64,000 bases of DNA from Streptomyces olivoverticillatus (GTDB lineage: Bacteria; Actinomycetota; Actinomycetes; Streptomycetales; Streptomycetaceae): positions 248,001 through 312,000 of the forward strand of contig NZ_JACHJH010000004.1 in NCBI RefSeq assembly GCF_014203555.1. The letters are read 5' to 3'. Below are positions 52,252-63,032 of this stretch, piece by piece. Numbering within the stretch: the stretch's first letter is position 1; every line of letters begins with the position of its first letter. Under the pieces are notes generated by a model that did not search any database, was not told the DNA's origin, and was given only the letters and a program-made list of their open reading frames with translations. Position numbers and translations under genes: made by a program.

Positions 52252-52273
52252 CGGGCCGCCTCCGGCGCGCTAA
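52248..52273. terminator. Hairpin shared by the convergent ssgA and flotillin stop codons
   Basis: TTAGCG (52248-52253) pairs with CGCTAA (52268-52273), with further pairing inside. The ssgA TAG and the opposite-strand TAG are both in the stem, so one 26-bp element ends two genes. Confidence 0.65.
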
Positions 52274-53805
52274 TCCGCGTCCTCGACCGGCACCCGCTCG
52301 GCGCGGGGTGCCGCCCCCTGCGGCCCGGCCTTCGCACCCCGGACCACGGGGGCGACGCCGCTGCCGTTCCTGCCCGCGACGCCCTCGGCACCGCCCACGG
52401 CGGGCCCTTCCGCCGTGCCCATCGTCGAGAGCAGCTGACGGGCCAGGCCCAGGCCCGTGCCTCCCATCGTCAGGGCCTTCGCAAACAGGTCGGACATGCC
52501 GTCCGCCCCGTTCAACAGCACCATGTGGTCCACGTTCCCGAACGCCTGCGCACCCGCCTGCACGATCTCGGGCCACTTCTCCGCCAGTTGCTGCGCCACC
52601 ACCGCGTCCTGGTTCTCCGCCAGGGCCGCCGCCCGCGCCTTGATGGCCTCCGCCTCGGCCAAGCCCTGGGCCTTGGCGGCCTCGGCAGCCGCCAGACCCC
52701 TGGCCTGTGCCGCCGCGGCCTCGGCCTCACCGGTGGCCCGGGTCGCCGCAGCCGAGGCGGTGCCGCGTGCCTTGGTGGCCTCCGCCTCGGCGGCCGCTGC
52801 CGTCTTCACCCGCGTCGCCTCGGCGGCCGCCGCGAGCTCCGTTTCCCTGGCCTTGGCCTGGGCGGCCGAGATCCGGGCGTCCCGCTCGGCCTCCGCCAGC
52901 GTCCGCTTCTCGTACGCGGCGGCATCCGCCGGCTTGCGGACGTCCGCCTGGAGCTGCTGCTCCCGGCGCTGCGCCGCCAGCTCGGCGACCCGCGTCTCCT
53001 GGACCACGACCTCCTGCTGCGCCGCCGCATCGGCCAGCGGCCCGGCCTGCCGCGCCTTGGCCGCCGCGCTGTCGCGCTCGGCCTGGTAGCCGGCCTGCAG
53101 GATCTCGCTGTCCCGGGTCGCCTCCGACATCCGGGCGGCGGCCTGCTGTTCGGCCTCGGTGGCGAGCCGGTCCGCCTCGGCCTGGGCGATCCGGGCGTCC
53201 CGCTGCACCGCGGCCGCGAACGGCGCGGAGAGGTTCTTGATGTAGCCGGTGGGGTCCTGGATCTCGTGGATCTGCAGCGAGTCGATGATCAGACCCAGCT
53301 TCTCCATCTCCGAGCCCGAGGCGGCCCGGGTCTCGCCGGTGAGCCGCTCCCGGTCCCGGATCATGTCCTCGACCGTCAACCCGCCGACGATCGAGCGCAG
53401 ATGACCGGCGAAGACGTTGTGCACCCGGTCGCCCATGACCTTCTGCTGGTCGAGGAAGCGGCGGGCCGCGTTGGCGATGGAGACGAAGTCGTCGCCCACC
53501 TTGAATATGACCACGCCATGCACTTTGAGTGGAATGCCCTGTTTGGTCACGCAATCCACATGGAGATCCGCCTCGTTGAGGTCAAGCGACAACTTCCGCA
53601 CCACCTGGACACCGGGCACCACCAAGGTGCCCCGGCCGGTGACGATCCGGAAGCCCATCCCTTCCTCCAAGCCCTCCGTGCGGTGCTTGGAGCCGGAGAT
53701 GACGAGCGCCTCGTTGGGCTCGGCGACCCGCCACATGAGCTTGAACAGCCCGACCAGGATGATGACCGCGACGAGGACAGCCCCCGCCACGACGCCAATG
53801 AGCAT
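52270..53805 (-). CDS. Flotillin-like SPFH domain protein
   Basis: The 511-residue product begins with a membrane segment (MLIGVVAGAVLVAVIILVGL), then an SPFH/band-7 domain (LDLNEADLHVDCVTKQGIPL, GGLTVEDMIRDRERLTGETR), then a long Ala/Glu/Arg coiled coil (residues about 225-400). The tail is Gly/Ala/Pro-rich. Flotillins scaffold membrane microdomains. The gene follows an NfeD-like and a YibE/F gene on the same strand. Confidence 0.9.
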   Translation of the reverse strand: MLIGVVAGAVLVAVIILVGLFKLMWRVAEPNEALVISGSKHRTEGLEEGMGFRIVTGRGTLVVPGVQVVRKLSLDLNEADLHVDCVTKQGIPLKVHGVVIFKVGDDFVSIANAARRFLDQQKVMGDRVHNVFAGHLRSIVGGLTVEDMIRDRERLTGETRAASGSEMEKLGLIIDSLQIHEIQDPTGYIKNLSAPFAAAVQRDARIAQAEADRLATEAEQQAAARMSEATRDSEILQAGYQAERDSAAAKARQAGPLADAAAQQEVVVQETRVAELAAQRREQQLQADVRKPADAAAYEKRTLAEAERDARISAAQAKARETELAAAAEATRVKTAAAAEAEATKARGTASAAATRATGEAEAAAAQARGLAAAEAAKAQGLAEAEAIKARAAALAENQDAVVAQQLAEKWPEIVQAGAQAFGNVDHMVLLNGADGMSDLFAKALTMGGTGLGLARQLLSTMGTAEGPAVGGAEGVAGRNGSGVAPVVRGAKAGPQGAAPRAERVPVEDAD

Positions 53806-53953
53806 GCGTCACGCCCCCTTTGTGGGCCCCAGCGGAGCCCTCTGAGCACAAGTGTGCGCCCGGACGCGCCCGGGGTGAAGCGCTGATACCCGCTCGTATC
53901 GATCTTGAACCGGGCGAGGGACCGCGGACGGCCGGCAGTCGTTTTCCGCCGGC

Positions 53954-54154
53954 TCACCCGTAGGCGGCCGCCACGTACACCGTGCGCGGCGGCTGGTACT
54001 CCACGACCAGCACCACCGTGCCCCGCTCCATCCGCTCGCCCGGCTCCGCCGCGTACGCCAAGAACGCCTCGGCGCCGCCGCGGACGCGCACCATCACCTC
54101 GCCGACCAGGCCCGGACCGACCGTCCCCGTCACTCTGCCCAGCTCCCCGACCAC
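53954..54154 (-). CDS. Small NfeD-like OB-fold protein
   Basis: The 66-residue product, read from GTG at 54154 with GGGGGG upstream, is a compact beta-rich domain: VVGELGRVTGTVGPGLVGEV, then MVRVRGGAEAFLAYAAEPGE and RGTVVLVVEYQPPRTVYVAA. It resembles the C-terminal OB domain of NfeD, the usual partner of flotillins. It lies 19 bp after the YibE/F gene and 148 bp before the flotillin gene on the same strand, supporting the pairing. A longer start at 54250 would overlap yibE/F. Confidence 0.65.
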   Translation of the reverse strand: MVGELGRVTGTVGPGLVGEVMVRVRGGAEAFLAYAAEPGERMERGTVVLVVEYQPPRTVYVAAAYG

Positions 54155-54173
54155 AGGTGCCCCCCGTTCGGCG

Positions 54174-55550
54174 CTACTTGGCGCGGCGGCGCCTGCCGCC
54201 CTTCGCCCCGGCTTTCCCCTTACCCGGATTGTGCCGGTCGGCACCGGCAACGAGCGCCGCCAGCGCGGTCGTCACCGGAACCGAGGCCACCAGACCGATG
54301 CTGCCGACCAGCGTCCGTACGATCTCCTCCGCGACGATCTCGCTCGTGGCCACCGTGCTCACCCCGCTGTCCGCGATCGAGAACAACAGCAGCAACGGCA
54401 GTGACGCACCCGCGTACGCCATCACCAGCGTGTTGACCACGGACGCGATGTGGTCGCGTCCGATCCGCATCGCCGAGCCGTACAGTTTGCGCCAATTGGC
54501 GCTGGGGTCGGCCTCCTTCAGCTCCCAGACCGCCGAGGTCTGCGTCACCGTGACGTCGTCCAGCACGCCGAGCGAGCCGATGATGATGCCCGCGAGCAGC
54601 AGGCCCCGTATCTCGATCTGCGGATAGAGGCCGTGCACCAGCCCGGTCTGGTCGTCGGTGTTGCCCGTCAGCCGCGCCCACTCGGTGAACGCCGCGCCGA
54701 GCAGGCCGATGAGCAGCAGCGAGGTCATGGTGCCGAGCACCGCCACCGACGTCCGGGCATTGAGGCCGTGGCACATGTACAGCGCGATCAGCATGATCGC
54801 GCTGCCGCCGATCACCGCCACCAGCAGCGGGTCCGAGCCCTGGAGGATCGCCGGGAGGATGAAGAGCGTGAGTATGCCGAAGCTGATCACCAGGGCGACC
54901 AGGGCGAAGACCCCGCGCAGCCGTCCCACGACCACCACGGCGAGCGCGAAGATGCCCGCGAGCAGGGCCATCGGCACGGTCCGGTCCACATCGGTGACCG
55001 AATAGCGCAGATTTTCCGGTGCCTTGGGGGCGTAGGCGAGGACGACCTTCTCGCTCATGTCGTAGTGGCGCGAGGAGCTCGGCTGGACGATCTCGGTGAA
55101 GGTCGTGCCCTTGTCCGGGCCCGAGGTGACCTCGACGGTCGCCTTCTGGCACGGTCCCTGCGGCGGAGCGGGGGCGCCCGGCTGCTGGGACGGCGACTGC
55201 TGCTGGGGCTGGGCGCCCACCTTGGCGCAGTCGACCTCCTCGATCTTCACCACCCGTCCCGACTCGGTCTGCTGGTCGAGGCCGAGCCCGGTGTGGTGGT
55301 GCGGGGGCGCGCCGCCCGGCCAGAGCACGATCAGCCCGGCCACGACCGCGACCGTGAACGGGATCAGGACCGCCGCGATCACCTTGCGCAGATGCGACGA
55401 GACGGGCGTGGCCGGCCCATGGCTGTGGCTGTGGCCATGGCTGTGCCCATGGGAGTGGCCGGGGGAGTTGCCCGGGGAAGGATCGCCGCCGGGTCTCTGG
55501 TGGGGCGTCTGTGGGTGGGGGGCGTGGTGGGTGTGGTCGGTGGGGGTCAC
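54174..55550 (-). CDS. YibE/F family membrane protein
   Basis: The 458-residue product, read from a GTG (MTPTDHTHHAPHPQTPHQRP), has a His-rich N-terminus with HSHGHSHGHSHSHG near residues 35-50. One membrane segment, an extracellular region and about six or seven further segments follow (MALLAGIFALAVVVVGRLRG, FALVALVISFGILTLFILPA, VLDDVTVTQTSAVWELKEAD). YibE/F proteins are poorly characterised multi-pass proteins. The His cluster could bind metal ions. Two alternative GTG starts within 6 bp exist. It is divergent from the thiC riboswitch. Confidence 0.88.
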   Translation of the reverse strand: MTPTDHTHHAPHPQTPHQRPGGDPSPGNSPGHSHGHSHGHSHSHGPATPVSSHLRKVIAAVLIPFTVAVVAGLIVLWPGGAPPHHHTGLGLDQQTESGRVVKIEEVDCAKVGAQPQQQSPSQQPGAPAPPQGPCQKATVEVTSGPDKGTTFTEIVQPSSSRHYDMSEKVVLAYAPKAPENLRYSVTDVDRTVPMALLAGIFALAVVVVGRLRGVFALVALVISFGILTLFILPAILQGSDPLLVAVIGGSAIMLIALYMCHGLNARTSVAVLGTMTSLLLIGLLGAAFTEWARLTGNTDDQTGLVHGLYPQIEIRGLLLAGIIIGSLGVLDDVTVTQTSAVWELKEADPSANWRKLYGSAMRIGRDHIASVVNTLVMAYAGASLPLLLLFSIADSGVSTVATSEIVAEEIVRTLVGSIGLVASVPVTTALAALVAGADRHNPGKGKAGAKGGRRRRAK

Positions 55551-55622
55551 CCCCACATCATCACAAGCCGTACTGGCCCTCCTGCCGGGGTAGGCGCTAG
55601 CGTTGTCCCGACTTTGCAATCG

Positions 55623-57514
<1,892 letters not shown>

Positions 57515-57532
57515 CTCCGAGTGACGGCCGAG

Positions 57533-57557
57533 GGGCCCCCGCCGGTGGCGGGGGCCC
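57533..57557 (+). terminator. Terminator after thiC
   Basis: GGGCCCCCGCC (57533-57543) and GGCGGGGGCCC (57547-57557) form an 11-bp perfect stem with a 3-nt loop, 18 nt after the thiC stop. Confidence 0.88.
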
Positions 57558-57621
57558 TGCCGCATGTGTGCGGGCCGTTCGTTTGCAGTCCGGAATTCCG
57601 GCACCCGTGGCGCCGGACCGG

Positions 57622-58464
57622 CTATCGGGGCCGGTTGTCCGACCCGTCGAAGTCGGGGCTGGTGAAGTCCGGGCTGGTGTAGCCGGTGCGGGTGGGGGTG
57701 GATTCCTCGTCGGGGCTGCTGAAACCTGGGCTGGAGTAGCCCAGGTGGGGGGTGCGGCTGTGACCGGCGGGGGTCCTGGGGGCGTAGGAATTCTGTGATG
57801 CGGCCGGGGCATTGCCGAGGGCTTCCCGGAGGAAGGGGCGCACGCCGCGCTCCAGCAGCGCGCGCTGCCATGCCTCCCGCGCCCGGTCGGCCTCTTCCAC
57901 CACGGCCGGGCGCTCTTCTCGTGGTGCGTCCTCGGCCTGCCGGCCGTTGCGCAGTGCCGTCAGCAGGATGCCGGTCATGGCGATGAGCACGCCCGCGGCG
58001 GTGAGGCCGCCGAACCACCAGCCGACCGTGATCATGGGCCCGGCGACGGCCTCGCTCGAGCCGACCGAACGCATCACATAGCCGATGAGCAGAAAGAGGA
58101 GAGCGGCGATTCCGGCCAGGACCGGCGCCAGCACGGCGAGCACCGCACCGGCGCCCGCGCCCTCCGCGTCGGGGCCGTCGTCGTACAAGGGGGCGGGGGC
58201 GTCTTCGCTCGGTCGGGGGTGCGCGACGGGCGGGTGGGCGCGCAGCTCCTCGCGAGCGCTGACGTAGGTCGCGTACTCCGCCGAGGCACAGGCGGAGATG
58301 GCGGTGATGGCGCTCACCGCCATGGTGCGCAGCTGTTGGTTGGTGAGCCGCCGTCCTATCGCGGCGGCGAGTTCCGGGTCATGGTTCGCGGCACGCAACG
58401 CCTGGTCGAGGACCCGCTCGAAATCCGGGCGGTCTTCGGCCAGCAGGTGCGGAGCGCTGTTCAT
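57622..58464 (-). CDS. Two-TM membrane protein of unknown function
   Basis: The 280-residue product has a helical N-terminal region (EDRPDFERVLDQALRAANHD, LAAAIGRRLTNQQLRTMAVS), two transmembrane helices near residues 105-131 and 143-170, a charged coiled stretch (EEADRAREAWQRALLERGVR) and a Ser/Pro/Thr tail with GYSSPGFSSPDEE and GYTSPDFTSPDF repeats. No family recognised. ATG at 58464 has GGGG at a suitable distance; an ATG at 58470 would add two residues. It is transcribed toward thiC. Confidence 0.82.
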   Translation of the reverse strand: MNSAPHLLAEDRPDFERVLDQALRAANHDPELAAAIGRRLTNQQLRTMAVSAITAISACASAEYATYVSAREELRAHPPVAHPRPSEDAPAPLYDDGPDAEGAGAGAVLAVLAPVLAGIAALLFLLIGYVMRSVGSSEAVAGPMITVGWWFGGLTAAGVLIAMTGILLTALRNGRQAEDAPREERPAVVEEADRAREAWQRALLERGVRPFLREALGNAPAASQNSYAPRTPAGHSRTPHLGYSSPGFSSPDEESTPTRTGYTSPDFTSPDFDGSDNRPR

Positions 58465-58652
58465 GTGCATCCCCCGATGCTCCGTAGGGCCTTGTTTGCC
58501 GGCTTGTACCGGGCAGTGGGCGGAAACGGAGGAGAGCCTGCTACGGATAAGCCGATGGTAGAGCCGTACCGGCGCGAGGTAACAGTCTGTTTCCCGAATT
58601 ACCCCGTGCCGGTGGAACTCGTCACTTGCCCGCGCTACCGTGCGCCGAACCC

Positions 58653-59780
58653 TCAGCCCGCGAGCGGAAGTTGCACCACCAGCAGTTTTCCGGCCATGGT
58701 GACTCCGCCGTCCATCGCGAGCGCGAGCCCGTCGGCGTAGAGATGCGGGCCGTCCACGGCGGGCGCGCCGCCGTCCTCACCGTCCGCATCCTCGGTGCCG
58801 ACCTCGCCCAGGAGGTAGGGGATGGGGCTGTGGCCGTGCACCACGCGGCTGCCGCCGTAGGTCTCCAGCAGCTCCCGCGCGGCCACCGAGCCAGCCTCGT
58901 CGCGGAAGGCGAAGCGCTTGGTGAACTTGCGGAAGAGGTCCCAGCACTCGTCGGGGTCGTTGCGCTGGAGCGCTTCGGTGACGGCGTCGTTGACGGCCTC
59001 GATGGAGTCGCCGTAATCCAGGTAGGCGGTGGTGTCGGAGTGGACGAGCAGGTGCCCGTCCTCCTCGGCGATGGCGTCCAGCCGCGACATCCACTGCAGG
59101 TGGTGGTCCTCCAGGCGCTCCATGTCGGTGCGCTGGCCGCCGTTGAGCAGCCAGGCGGCCTGGAAGGAGGCGGTGCCCGCGCCGGAGTTGACGGGCGTGT
59201 CGGCGAACCGCTTGGCGCCGATGAGCAGCAGCTCGTGGTTGCCCATGAGGGCCTTGCAGTAGCCGCCCGCGGCCGCGGCCTCGGCGGACAGCCGCATGAC
59301 CAGGTCGATCACGCCCACGCCGTCCGGGCCGCGGTCGGTGAAGTCGCCGAGGAACCACAGCCGGGCGTTGCCCGCGGCCCAGTGGCCGGAGGCGTCGATG
59401 AGGCCCTGCGCGGCGAGCGCTTCGTGCAGCTCGTCCAGGTAGCCGTGGACGTCGCCGACGACGTAGAGCGGGCCGGGGCCCGTGGGCAGCGGCTGCGGCT
59501 GGGGCTGCGGCGCGGCGAGCGGGGTCAGCTCGACCGTCGGCATGTCCGTGGGGATGCCGGGGGCGGCCGGGGCGCTGCTGCGGGTGATGACCGGCAGGTC
59601 GCGGGCAGTGGGGGTGTAGCCCTCGGGGAACTTCTGGTACTCCGGGAACTCGCGGCCCGGGTCCACGGCCGGGGCGGACCGCTCGTAGCCGGGCATGGGC
59701 GGGGGAGCGGCGTACCCGGGGAAAGGCGGCATCGCCGCCGTGGTCCGTGCCGCAGGTCCCTGCCCGGCCCCCTGAGTCAT
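58653..59780 (-). CDS. Metallophosphoesterase
   Basis: The 375-residue product has a disordered, Pro-rich N-terminus of 100 residues, then the calcineurin-like signatures GDVHG (109-113), GDFTDRG (145-151), GNHE and, near the end, VHGHSPIPYLLGE. These residues coordinate two metal ions, so it should hydrolyse a phosphate ester; the substrate is unknown. The ATG is chosen because GGAGGGG lies just upstream. The C-terminal tail is variable and disordered. Confidence 0.9.
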   Translation of the reverse strand: MTQGAGQGPAARTTAAMPPFPGYAAPPPMPGYERSAPAVDPGREFPEYQKFPEGYTPTARDLPVITRSSAPAAPGIPTDMPTVELTPLAAPQPQPQPLPTGPGPLYVVGDVHGYLDELHEALAAQGLIDASGHWAAGNARLWFLGDFTDRGPDGVGVIDLVMRLSAEAAAAGGYCKALMGNHELLLIGAKRFADTPVNSGAGTASFQAAWLLNGGQRTDMERLEDHHLQWMSRLDAIAEEDGHLLVHSDTTAYLDYGDSIEAVNDAVTEALQRNDPDECWDLFRKFTKRFAFRDEAGSVAARELLETYGGSRVVHGHSPIPYLLGEVGTEDADGEDGGAPAVDGPHLYADGLALAMDGGVTMAGKLLVVQLPLAG

Positions 59781-60260
59781 CGACCCCTCCACCATCGCGC
59801 CGCCGTGCACCTTGTGGACCTTGCCTGGTCGTCGGCGGTCCGTGGTGTCGTGCGCCCATCATAGGAATGACCGTCGCGGCTTGTGACGCACCAGGGGCCG
59901 TGAATCGGAGCAGGTGACCGGGATCGCCGGTTATTTCTCCCCAAATGAGCCGTTAAATGAGCTGTTCGCGCCGGTCAGACGCGCTCGGGGCGGCTTTCCC
60001 CGGATCGCGGCCCGTCCCCCCGTGCGCCGGATGCGGGTCCACGCGTGGTTGACGCGGGTGTCCCGTGGGCGCCTGCCCGGGGGTCTTGCTCGCGGTCTTC
60101 TGCTGTGTTCTGCCTGTCGTCGGCGGTGGTTCTCGCCGCCGTTCCTGCCGGTGTGTCGCGGTGGGGTGCACCGGCGTGGCGCGTGCACGTGGGGTGGGTG
60201 CACGGGGGGTGTGCGCGGCGGGTGTGTGCGCGGGGCGTGCCGTCGGGTTGTGCGCGCGGG
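59781..60260. other. Gene-free, G-rich gap
   Basis: This 480-bp stretch between the phosphoesterase and LacI genes (both on the minus strand) shows no convincing gene. An ORF crosses it on the plus strand but has no ribosome-binding site and mostly reads through low-complexity G/T-rich sequence. It contains several G-runs, such as GGGG, GGG, GGGGGG and GGG within 60191-60222. Confidence 0.7.
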
Positions 60261-61373
60261 TCAGGGCGCGGCGGGGCCGCGCGGTGAGCTGATCGTGGTG
60301 CGCGGGGGGCGCCGCTCGGAGGAGGTCCGCACGATCAGTTCGGTGGGTATGACCTGCTCCACGGGCCGGCCGGTGTCCAGCCCCTCGATGGCGTCGATCA
60401 GCAGCTGGACGACCGCTGTGCCGATGCGCCGGGGCTTGAGGGAGAGCGTGGTGATGGGCGGTTCGGTGGTGGCGTAGACGGTGGACTCGCTGCAGCAGAC
60501 CAGCAGCAGGTCGTCCGGGACGCGCAGGCCGTAGCGGCGGGCGGCGGCGAGCAGGTCGGTGCCGTTGGGGTCGAAGAGCCCGTACACCGCGTCGGGCCGG
60601 TCGGGGCGGGCGAGCAGCCGGTCGGCGGCCACCGCCCCCGCGCAGGGGTCGTGCGCGGGGTACTCCTCGTAGACGGGGTCCTGGCCCACGCGCTCGCACC
60701 AGTGCAGATAGGCGTGGGTGGAGAGCCTGGTGTACGTGTCGGTGGTGGTGCCGGTGAGCAGGCCGATGCGGCGGGCCCCCGCGGCGGCGAGGTGGTCGAG
60801 GATGCCGACGACGGCGGCCTCGTGGTCGTTGTCGACCCAGGCGGTGACGGGGAGGGTGCCCGCCGGACGCCCGTCGGAGACGACGGGGATGCCCTGGCGG
60901 ACGAGGTCGGAGACGACGGGGTCGTGGTCGGAGGGGTCGACGACGACGGTGCCGTCGAGCGCGACGTTCGACCAGACGTCGTGTCTGGAGGTGGCGGGGA
61001 GGATGACCAGGGCGTAGCCGCGCGCGAGGGCGGCGGAGGTGGCGGCCCGGGCCATCTCGGCGAAGTAGGCGAACTCGGTGAAGGTGAAAGGTTCATCCCC
61101 GTACGTGGTCACGGTCAGGCCGATGAGGCCGGACTTTCCCGTGCGGAGGGTGCGGGCCGCGGCCGACGGGCGGTAGCCCAGCCGGTCGGCGACCTCGCGG
61201 ACATGGCGGCGGGTCGCGTCCGGTAGCCGGCCCTTGCCGTTGAGCGCGTCGGAGACGGTCGTGATCGAAACCCCGGCGGCGGCGGCAACGTCCCGGATGC
61301 CCGCCCGGCCCTGCCGACTGCCCCTGCGCGAGGGTTCCGCCCGGCTCACCTGATGCTTCCCTGCTGCTGTCAT
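60261..61373 (-). CDS. LacI family transcriptional regulator
   Basis: The 370-residue product has the LacI helix-turn-helix at residues 26-50 (IRDVAAAAGVSITTVSDALN) and a periplasmic-binding-like sugar-sensing domain with FTFTEFAYFAEMARAATSAA and VAADRLLARPDRPDAVYGLF. The ATG (MTAAGKHQVSRAEPSRRGSR) gives a normal 25-residue lead to the helix-turn-helix. It lies between the phosphoesterase and hisC genes. The target is unknown, and no palindromic operator was recognised. The 335-bp gap 61374-61708 has nothing else evident. Confidence 0.93.
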   Translation of the reverse strand: MTAAGKHQVSRAEPSRRGSRQGRAGIRDVAAAAGVSITTVSDALNGKGRLPDATRRHVREVADRLGYRPSAAARTLRTGKSGLIGLTVTTYGDEPFTFTEFAYFAEMARAATSAALARGYALVILPATSRHDVWSNVALDGTVVVDPSDHDPVVSDLVRQGIPVVSDGRPAGTLPVTAWVDNDHEAAVVGILDHLAAAGARRIGLLTGTTTDTYTRLSTHAYLHWCERVGQDPVYEEYPAHDPCAGAVAADRLLARPDRPDAVYGLFDPNGTDLLAAARRYGLRVPDDLLLVCCSESTVYATTEPPITTLSLKPRRIGTAVVQLLIDAIEGLDTGRPVEQVIPTELIVRTSSERRPPRTTISSPRGPAAP

Positions 61374-61708
61374 GGCGAGCCGATAGTAGGGCTCGGGTGG
61401 TCCTTTGGCAGGGTGCCTTATTTGACTGTTGACAGGCACGTTTCTGCTGTGCTGATTTCCCTCAATGATCATGGAAACACAGGCAGTTCAGCAGATCTAT
61501 GACGGCCGGACGGCCCTTGACGTATCCCGGCCTGCCGAATGGTCCAGGTCTCGAAGAGGTCTCAACTCACCTTCACGGGTGATGCGCGCCACGGCGTCCG
61601 CCACGGCGCGCGGCAGAACAACGAGCGCTCCTTCGGCTCTGGACGCCGCCCGGGTCAATCCTCATAAGGTGTGCAGTATTCAAAGTCCGAGGTGGAGGAG
61701 GACCCGCG

Positions 61709-62788
61709 GTGACCGAGAAGACCCCCAGGCTGCGCGCCGCGCTGGAAGCCGTGCCGACCTACAAGCCGGGCAAGCCCGCGGCCGCCGACGGCCCGGTTGC
61801 CTACAAGCTGTCCTCCAATGAGAACCCCTATCCGCCGCTGCCCGGGGTGCTCGAAAGCGCCGTCGCCGCGGCCGGCTCTTTCAACCGCTACCCCGACATG
61901 GCCTGCACCGGTCTGATGGCCGAGCTCGCCGAGCACTTCGGCGTGCCGCTGACGCACCTGGCCACCGGCACCGGCTCGGTCGGCGTCGCCCAGCAGCTGG
62001 TCCAGGCGACGGCGGGCCCGGGCGACGAGGTCGTCTACGCCTGGCGCTCCTTCGAGGCGTACCCGATCATCACCCAGGTCTCGGGCGCCACGCCCGTGCA
62101 GGTCCCGCTGACCGAGGGCGATGTGCACGACCTGGACGCGATGCTCGCCGCGATCACGGACCGGACCCGGCTGATCTTCGTCTGCAACCCCAACAACCCC
62201 ACGGGCACCGTCGTCCGCCGGGCCGAGCTGGAGGCCTTCCTGGACCGGGTGCCCTCCGACGTCCTGGTGGTCCTGGACGAGGCCTACCGCGAGTTCATCC
62301 GCGACGAGGCGGTCCCGGACGGCATCGACCTCTACCGCGACCGCCCGAACGTCTGCGTGCTGCGCACCTTCTCCAAGGCGTACGGGCTCGCCGGGCTCCG
62401 GGTCGGCTTCGCGGTCGCCCACGAGCCGGTTGCGGCGGCGCTGCGCAAGACCGCCGTCCCGTTCGGTGTGAGCCAGGTGGCGCAGGATGCCGCGGTGGCC
62501 TCGTTGCGCAGCGAGAAGGCGCTGGGCGAGCGGGTGGACGCGCTGGTCGCGGAGCGGACGCGGGTGGCCGCGGCGCTCGCCGGGCAGGGCTGGACGGTGC
62601 CCGAGTCGCAGGCCAACTTCGTCTGGCTGCGGCTGGGGGAGCTCGCGCTCGACTTCGCGGCCGCGTGCGAGCGCGCGGGTGTGGTCGTACGGCCGTTCCC
62701 GGGCGAGGGTGTGCGGGTGACGATCGGTGAGACCGAGGCGAACGATCTGTTCCTGCGGGCAGCGGAGGAATTCCGCAAGGAGCTCTGA
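61709..62788 (+). CDS. hisC: Histidinol-phosphate/aromatic aminotransferase
   Basis: The 359-residue product is a class I/II PLP aminotransferase of the HisC/Pat branch: [51 protein letters not shown], and the Schiff-base K223 in [18 protein letters not shown]. Streptomyces have a second, operonic hisC, so this copy may instead be an aromatic amino-acid (phenylalanine-type) transaminase. It starts at GTG. It is upstream of cydA but separated from it by a terminator. Confidence 0.9.
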   Translation: MTEKTPRLRAALEAVPTYKPGKPAAADGPVAYKLSSNENPYPPLPGVLESAVAAAGSFNRYPDMACTGLMAELAEHFGVPLTHLATGTGSVGVAQQLVQATAGPGDEVVYAWRSFEAYPIITQVSGATPVQVPLTEGDVHDLDAMLAAITDRTRLIFVCNPNNPTGTVVRRAELEAFLDRVPSDVLVVLDEAYREFIRDEAVPDGIDLYRDRPNVCVLRTFSKAYGLAGLRVGFAVAHEPVAAALRKTAVPFGVSQVAQDAAVASLRSEKALGERVDALVAERTRVAAALAGQGWTVPESQANFVWLRLGELALDFAAACERAGVVVRPFPGEGVRVTIGETEANDLFLRAAEEFRKEL

Positions 62789-62817
62789 CCGCCCGGGTCC
62801 GCAGCGACGCGATACGG

Positions 62818-62848
62818 AGGCCGTGTCCCCTCGGGGGCACGGCCTTTG
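62818..62848 (+). terminator. Terminator after hisC
   Basis: AGGCCGTG (62818-62825) pairs with CACGGCCT (62838-62845), extended by CCCC/GGGG, with a TTT run after it. It isolates hisC from cydA. Confidence 0.85.
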
Positions 62849-62921
62849 TGCTGTGCGCAAGGGTCGAAGGGGGTACCCCCCTCACTTGTCCGAAAAGCTC
62901 ATGCGCCATAATGCTTCTGAA

Positions 62922-62937
62922 TGTGAACGCGTTCACA
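62922..62937. promoter_or_regulatory. Rex operator upstream of cydA
   Basis: TGTGAACGCGTTCACA is a perfect 16-bp palindrome matching the published Streptomyces Rex operator TGTGAACNNNTTCACA-type consensus (here with central CGCG). It is 96 bp upstream of cydA. Rex senses NADH/NAD+ and represses cytochrome bd in oxygen-rich cells. Confidence 0.93.
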
Positions 62938-63032
62938 AGCTCACCTGTATGCCCCGCTTTATCTGGTTCATACACGGCAAAGCGTCAGCGGTATGTGGTC
63001 ATCCGGTGACGCAAGAGGCAAGGAGGGACCGA

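Noticed and set aside
59914..60477. 187-codon plus-strand frame in the LacI downstream gap
   Set aside because: No ribosome-binding site, low-complexity Arg/Gly/Cys translation, and it overlaps the LacI gene antisense.
61374..61708. LacI operator in the gap before hisC
   Set aside because: Only imperfect CTGTG/CACAG-type arms were seen; no clear dyad of LacI type.
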